From Fidelibacterota bacterium (GTDB lineage Bacteria > Fidelibacterota > Marinisomatia > Marinisomatales > UBA1611), in contig PAPB01000028.1 of NCBI GenBank assembly GCA_002708715.1, positions 1 through 64,000 on the forward strand: DNA of 64,000 nucleotides, given 5' to 3'. The notes under the pieces are model-generated. The model worked only from the letters and a program-made list of their open reading frames with translations. It was not told the origin of the DNA and searched no databases. The translations under genes were made by a program, and so were the position numbers. Below are positions 59,901 to 64,000 of the stretch, piece by piece; the stretch's first letter is position 1, and every line of letters starts with the position of its first letter.

Positions 59901-60139
59901 GAAATAAACTCATCTAAATATGGAGTAACTCCATCTGGAGCTATAATCAAATAGCTTCCTCTTTGAGGATTGATTTGTGAAGCTAAAATGTCATATTCAC
60001 TCATAACCATATTAACAAAAGATAGAGGTATCTTTTGCGCTACTATTTGTTCTTTTGAATTCCCTCGAAATGATAATTCTCCTCCGAGCAAAATAGTTAC
60101 GCCTATGACAATTATAACTAGTTTTTTAAAATAATACAT
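56960..60139 (-). CDS. Gingipain-like (C25) peptidase with T9SS sorting domain
   Basis: LIIAPDGVTPYLDEFISFKKSQGFDTYV; GIVNYRGWGDANGWHYPEF; TPVFFSYVCNSNDFAN; C-terminal YPNPFNPTTSFDL. Confidence 0.87.
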   Translation of the reverse strand: MYYFKKLVIIVIGVTILLGGELSFRGNSKEQIVAQKIPLSFVNMVMSEYDILASQINPQRGSYLIIAPDGVTPYLDEFISFKKSQGFDTYVRSISEAGGSAAEIKNTIEDILSMDAMLEYVLLIGDVDGFAEFPSFYYGPENDVTDQQYTHILGEDVIPDVFIGRLSIDSLSDLAVIMSKTIQYVRDPLAFNQNWLDRGLIVAGNYANTYPIPITPKWTSYWLRDELLEYGFNEIDTVFYPPIQQGAPYIKSIIDEGVGIVNYRGWGDANGWHYPEFHVDDVNNLNNGWLTPVFFSYVCNSNDFANNVDPCLAEAVIRGGTPTVPKGGVAFIGPSDLHTSTKYNNVINAYMYDAMLNHGVVELGPAMQAGQSGLVKEFPAQNGPGEAQEFYANVYNILGDPSLQVYLDTPREFIFNIQPLYNSEGFLEIMVSSSDNQSVDRTVISVMSDGDLLAKGITDHNGRFLTTLNVDGLASLDIYANKGGFIQGHSVVAIENNNSTIIIDDINYSTENGNVKPVLSEVISMTISLKNTTDTPTEPIQSELSFIGSVEPNLFSLDIPSISGNSSVLLPTVNFICFSTDVGGSVVARLQNPDGSILFNFAIEVEKPVFGIDFVNSGLPGSELSPNLVVTNYTDGAYEGVGVQLSALSEGATVNLNGASDLLSNFPPFISTNHETNYNVFLDNIAYGSDVTFRVEFIKNENSFFIQNVPLHIEPPTANYPLAPDDYGYWAYDNTDIGFDATPVFDWVELDPNYGGSNGVHYQLDDDDHVDLEMPFPFQYHGITYENITINSNGWASFVPCDIDYFWNMSIPMYMGPKALLAPFSDDLETIDTDGDGNIDKWINVYSWYDQSNGRFVIEWSRALNGYDEMTEETFEIIFHDQSSIPTETGDGVIDFQYLHIDDVDVTKNYSTVGIEAPDKDYGLQYVFNNVYSPGAAPLEDGRVIRFTTQSPDNYVGPLGIDERITSEQFRLGLPYPNPFNPTTSFDLMVENTADVTITIIDILGRQVANIYQGVLVNGHYNFSWNGKNNLGMTLGSGTYFTVVKVDKKIGIQKILMLK

Positions 60140-62427
60140 TTTTTAATAGCCTGTTCTTTTAATGTTTCCACTTGAATAAAATAAACACCTGAGCTTAGTA
60201 GTAATCCATTTACCTTATTCAGATCTAAATGGATATTATGCTTACCTGATTTGAGGTTAAAATAATCTCTTGAAAGGACACTTTGACCTAGTAAATTATA
60301 AACTTTTATATAAACGTTCCCACCAGAAAAATTTGTAAGACCAAACTCAAATTTCCCGTAAGATGGATTGGGAAATAAGGAATTAATTTTTAAAGGTATC
60401 TTAGGAAAATTCATACTCTGAACTTTTTGGACACCTAAATAATTATCAAAAACAGAATAAAGTTTTAATGATTCTATTTCCCAACCTCTATAGTTTACTG
60501 TCTCATCTTTTAAAAATTCTAAGCGTATTTTCACATTTGAAAATAAACTATCATTCTCAGCACTTAAAAAATCATCTTCAAAAATGCTCCAATTATGTCC
60601 AGTCCAAAGTTTAGAGACTAGAATGTTATCATCGACATCTGTAATAGCAATTTTTATCGAGTCATAGTCCCACTCCGTCTCATATCTATGAGATACAGAT
60701 AAAACCAAACGATTACTCCCACTTACATCTATAATATCAGACTCAATCCATTGTAACCCATTGGAAGAATCACTATTGGAATAGTAAATATTGTCTTGGG
60801 ATTTTAAAATATTATTATTTTCTACACACCAGGGACCAATACTGTTTTCAATTATCAATTCATTATTTAATAAAATAGGTATATTAGATCCATAATAAAC
60901 ATTCATCTCTTTATTTGCATTAATAAAGATTGTTTTCTCCCAAGGGATATAATCACCGCTCATTGCAAATTCAAAATGGTATTCACCCTCTGCTAAATCA
61001 AAATAATTATCTCCAGAGGAAATTTCAATCTGCTCTTCTCTAAATTCATTTGATAAAACTCCACTTACTGTATGGCTTGATAAATCTTCATGAACCAATC
61101 TGATATTAACCTGATAATTTTGCACAGGATTCAAATAAATATTATGCTCTGTGATACCACTGTTATTTGCTACAAGCGAAATACTCTGTTCGTAATAACC
61201 GTCTGCTCTAAATGAAAAGTTATAAGTACCTACTTCTAAAATACGCCTAAAGCGCCCAAATTCATTGGTTACCCTAGGTTTTAGAATAGAACCAGTATTT
61301 TCTAAAACCTCAACAATAACACCTTCTATTGGTTGATTAGTATTTGCATCAAAAACTCTACCTGTGACCTGAGCAGCATCTGCGTAATAACCAATAGCCC
61401 TATCCATCAGGTAAATCATAGCAGGTTTATTTCTATCTATAGTATCTTCGATAAGTGCACTATCTGGCTGAAGATTTGAGGTGCCACATTCCACAAGGTA
61501 TTGCATACATCCAGTTTCTCTATAAAACCAATCATGTAATTTCCCGTTTCGAGAACCACTAAAAACCGATAAATAAGTGCTAGTACCATCTTCTGTACTA
61601 ATATTGCCTGCAAAATGATCTGCAATAGATTTCATAACTCCTAAATCTGGAGATTCTTTGACCTCCTCCCACTTCCATGAGGTAAATACTTTTTCTGATA
61701 GGTTACCTGATCGTGAGCTATGCCATACAATAGAAAATACAAAATCGTTCTCTAAAGCAAGATCCCTAATTGCCTGTGCTTCACCCTCAGAGAAAGGTTC
61801 TTCACCTTTATAATAGTCATAATGAGAGGCGTAGTCTGAATTATCTGGCTCAAGAAAAGTATCTCCGAATGCCCAATTAAAACTAAAATTTCTATTTAAA
61901 TCAACTCCATCTATATCATTACCAATAGAAGGATCATAATCGAATTCATTATTTGGGAAAGGACCGCTGGGAGATAAGTCTCTTTTATTTTTTCTGTAAC
62001 TTAAATCTAATCCATCATGGACAACATTGAGTCCTTCAGGATTAGCAGTAGGTATTAACCAAATATCTAGATATTGTTTTAAAATATTCATGTGAGATAG
62101 AATACTAGGATCTGGAAATAGTAAATCATTTATTAAATCAATAATAATCTCAACACCCAGTATCTCCTCGGCGTGTACTTGGCCTATAAAAAGCACCCTA
62201 GGCTCATCCTCTTTAATATCTGCATTGTCTGAAATTCTCACAGCAAGAATTGGTATATTTTCTTGAGTGGATACACCAATGGTATCTAAGTGAAACCAGT
62301 CGTCAATCTCTTCAATTTGATTTAAAGAATCTAAAAGACTATATATTTCATCTACAGAATGGTAACGCTCATCCAGAGACTGCCCAACAAGAAATGAAAG
62401 AAATAATATACTGAAAATAAACTTCAT
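60118..62427 (-). CDS. M14 zinc carboxypeptidase with carboxypeptidase regulatory-like and T9SS sorting domains
   Basis: GQVHAEEILGVEI, DGVDLNRNFSFNW, VWHSSRSG, YLVECGTSN; VTGRVFDANTNQPIEGVIVEV; FPNPSYGKFEF. Confidence 0.92.
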   Translation of the reverse strand: MKFIFSILFLSFLVGQSLDERYHSVDEIYSLLDSLNQIEEIDDWFHLDTIGVSTQENIPILAVRISDNADIKEDEPRVLFIGQVHAEEILGVEIIIDLINDLLFPDPSILSHMNILKQYLDIWLIPTANPEGLNVVHDGLDLSYRKNKRDLSPSGPFPNNEFDYDPSIGNDIDGVDLNRNFSFNWAFGDTFLEPDNSDYASHYDYYKGEEPFSEGEAQAIRDLALENDFVFSIVWHSSRSGNLSEKVFTSWKWEEVKESPDLGVMKSIADHFAGNISTEDGTSTYLSVFSGSRNGKLHDWFYRETGCMQYLVECGTSNLQPDSALIEDTIDRNKPAMIYLMDRAIGYYADAAQVTGRVFDANTNQPIEGVIVEVLENTGSILKPRVTNEFGRFRRILEVGTYNFSFRADGYYEQSISLVANNSGITEHNIYLNPVQNYQVNIRLVHEDLSSHTVSGVLSNEFREEQIEISSGDNYFDLAEGEYHFEFAMSGDYIPWEKTIFINANKEMNVYYGSNIPILLNNELIIENSIGPWCVENNNILKSQDNIYYSNSDSSNGLQWIESDIIDVSGSNRLVLSVSHRYETEWDYDSIKIAITDVDDNILVSKLWTGHNWSIFEDDFLSAENDSLFSNVKIRLEFLKDETVNYRGWEIESLKLYSVFDNYLGVQKVQSMNFPKIPLKINSLFPNPSYGKFEFGLTNFSGGNVYIKVYNLLGQSVLSRDYFNLKSGKHNIHLDLNKVNGLLLSSGVYFIQVETLKEQAIKKCIILKN

Positions 62428-62430
62428 TCT

Positions 62431-64000
62431 CTACTTTAAGTAAGTAATCTTACCTTGTGCAATATTATGCTTTGTGTAAAATTTATAAAGATAAATTCCG
62501 CTTGATATTGGTTCCCCTTTTTGATTAGTCCCGTTCCAAAAGATTCTCTGTTTTCCGCCGAAGCTAGGTAAAATCAATCTATCATATATTTTCCTTCCTG
62601 ATAAATCATATATGCTAAATGTAATGGATTGTTTTACAGGTGCATCAAAATCAAAATATATCTGACCATTAAATGGATTAGGATAGGCAGCGTTTAAATT
62701 AAATTGATTAGGTACTTCACAGTTGGTGCAAGATGGCCTAGATGATAAAAGAGTGGCTTTCATTAATGTTTTACCATAATAGTTTGCCAAATCTTCTTTA
62801 CCTGAGCTTCTATAATCGATCCAATCAAGAAAATATTCTTCTCCAGAATGCTTAGTAATATTCACACTTTGCTGCTTATGATAAGCAATACAAATAGATA
62901 TCCCATTAACGTCAGTTGTCATTCCTTGTCCAATAATATAACCACTACCATACAAATCAACACCGTTAATTAAAAGTGGGTCAGAATTATAATACCCTCT
63001 CTCATCCTCCCAGACTATCAAAAACTCACTATCCTGCACTAGGGCAAGTTTAGGGTTGTATTGGTTAGTAGTATCACTTGAGAATTGAATACTTTGATCG
63101 CTCAAAGAACCTGACCCTAGATCTAAAACATCACCAAATATTTCAAAATCTACCCCATTACGATAATCCTCCCAGGCAATAAATGCATGTGTTTTATTTC
63201 CATTTAATTCAAAAGAAAAATTAACCTGATCATTATCGGCTTCAGAAATAGGTACACCCCCATCTGTCCATAGATTTTCACCATCCCAATTCAACATTTG
63301 GGCATAGATATCTGAAAAATTACCATCTTGTGACCATACTGCTAAAATACCACTATCATCAGTAACAGGCTTTACTTTTAAATTTCTAGAATCAAAAGAG
63401 CTATTACTAAGACTGTTTCCATTTGGATTCCAACCAATTTCGATATTTCCTTCAGCATCAATTTTTGTAAATTTTAAAGAAGATGCTGGCCATGCATCTT
63501 CCATCCAGAATATCATAAAATTGCCATCAGGAGTTGGAACCACAGCCATTATATAATCATCGGCGTTTGATCCAACTAATTCAATACCATCATTGTCTAA
63601 TGTAAAATTTCCATTTAGATCTAGCTTTTGATAATAAATATCATAATTAAATCCTCTACTCTCCGACCAAAAACAACCAATACCATCTGGAGTCTCAAAT
63701 AGCATCGCACTACGCATATCAAAAACTGCAGAAAGAGCGATACCTGATGGATCCCAGGCATTAGTTAGATCATCAAGCACTCTATTAATCCGAATAAATT
63801 TTGGAGAAGATGATCCATCAAATGTTGCAGTATATAGACCACTTGAAGCATCCAAAATAACTGGAGTAGAAAAATCAGTTTCCGAAGAAGAATTATCACC
63901 AAATGTAATTTGTGCACCATTAGGATATAATGCCGATAGATCAGTGAGCCTATTGCTATATATTGTTTTTGATGCACGATTATCTTCCCAAACATGTAGA
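62431..64000 (-). CDS. Secreted protein with T9SS sorting domain (N-terminus beyond the window)
   Basis: Frame stays open from 63855 to the window edge (reads LHVWEDNRASKTIYSNRLTDLSALYPNGAQITFGDNSSSETDFSTPVI); repeated WEDxR segments; YPNPFNGQIYFDF...GIYLYKFY. Confidence 0.8.
   Translation of the reverse strand, partial: LHVWEDNRASKTIYSNRLTDLSALYPNGAQITFGDNSSSETDFSTPVILDASSGLYTATFDGSSSPKFIRINRVLDDLTNAWDPSGIALSAVFDMRSAMLFETPDGIGCFWSESRGFNYDIYYQKLDLNGNFTLDNDGIELVGSNADDYIMAVVPTPDGNFMIFWMEDAWPASSLKFTKIDAEGNIEIGWNPNGNSLSNSSFDSRNLKVKPVTDDSGILAVWSQDGNFSDIYAQMLNWDGENLWTDGGVPISEADNDQVNFSFELNGNKTHAFIAWEDYRNGVDFEIFGDVLDLGSGSLSDQSIQFSSDTTNQYNPKLALVQDSEFLIVWEDERGYYNSDPLLINGVDLYGSGYIIGQGMTTDVNGISICIAYHKQQSVNITKHSGEEYFLDWIDYRSSGKEDLANYYGKTLMKATLLSSRPSCTNCEVPNQFNLNAAYPNPFNGQIYFDFDAPVKQSITFSIYDLSGRKIYDRLILPSFGGKQRIFWNGTNQKGEPISSGIYLYKFYTKHNIAQGKITYLK

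Noticed and set aside
63765-63995. 76-aa minus-strand ORF at the window edge
   Set aside because: Out of frame with the T9SS-cargo CDS, whose frame stays open to the window end.
1-64000. CRISPR arrays, IS elements, prophage, tRNA or rRNA genes
   Set aside because: No regularly spaced repeats, transposase/integrase motifs or tRNA/rRNA signatures seen on reading; a tRNAscan/Infernal run would be needed to be certain.

Overview
This 64-kb AT-rich window holds about 50 CDSs, mostly on the minus strand, with no rRNA, tRNA, CRISPR or mobile element that I could support. The gene content (T9SS-type C-terminal sorting domains, many lipoproteins, KdtA/heptosyltransferase LPS genes) looks like a Gram-negative Fibrobacterota-Chlorobiota-Bacteroidota-type genome, possibly Marinimicrobia/SAR406; that taxonomy is inference. 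Housekeeping genes include rimO, ftsY, pgsA, kdtA, ispB, tatC, meaB, rpsT, guaB, hutH, a dnaQ-dinG fusion, alaS, cysK, tldD/pmbA and rmuC. The parts most worth a second look are: (1) a NOX5-like protein with EF-hands, an NADPH-oxidase-type dehydrogenase domain and the terminal Phe, but no haem-binding transmembrane domain; (2) a GH1 glycosidase fused to a TlpA/ResA thioredoxin domain; (3) a transmembrane LamG/Kelch sensor with a cytoplasmic SARP/BTAD-type DNA-binding region, co-directional with a lipoprotein built of three CsgG/FlgO-like repeats; (4) an exported caspase operon with Kre9/Knh1-like, DUF4384 and LPP20 lipoproteins; (5) a T9SS-cargo protease cluster (C25, M14, MXAN_6640-like) with a glutaredoxin overlapping the C25 gene. 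All calls come from reading motifs by eye; no database search was run.
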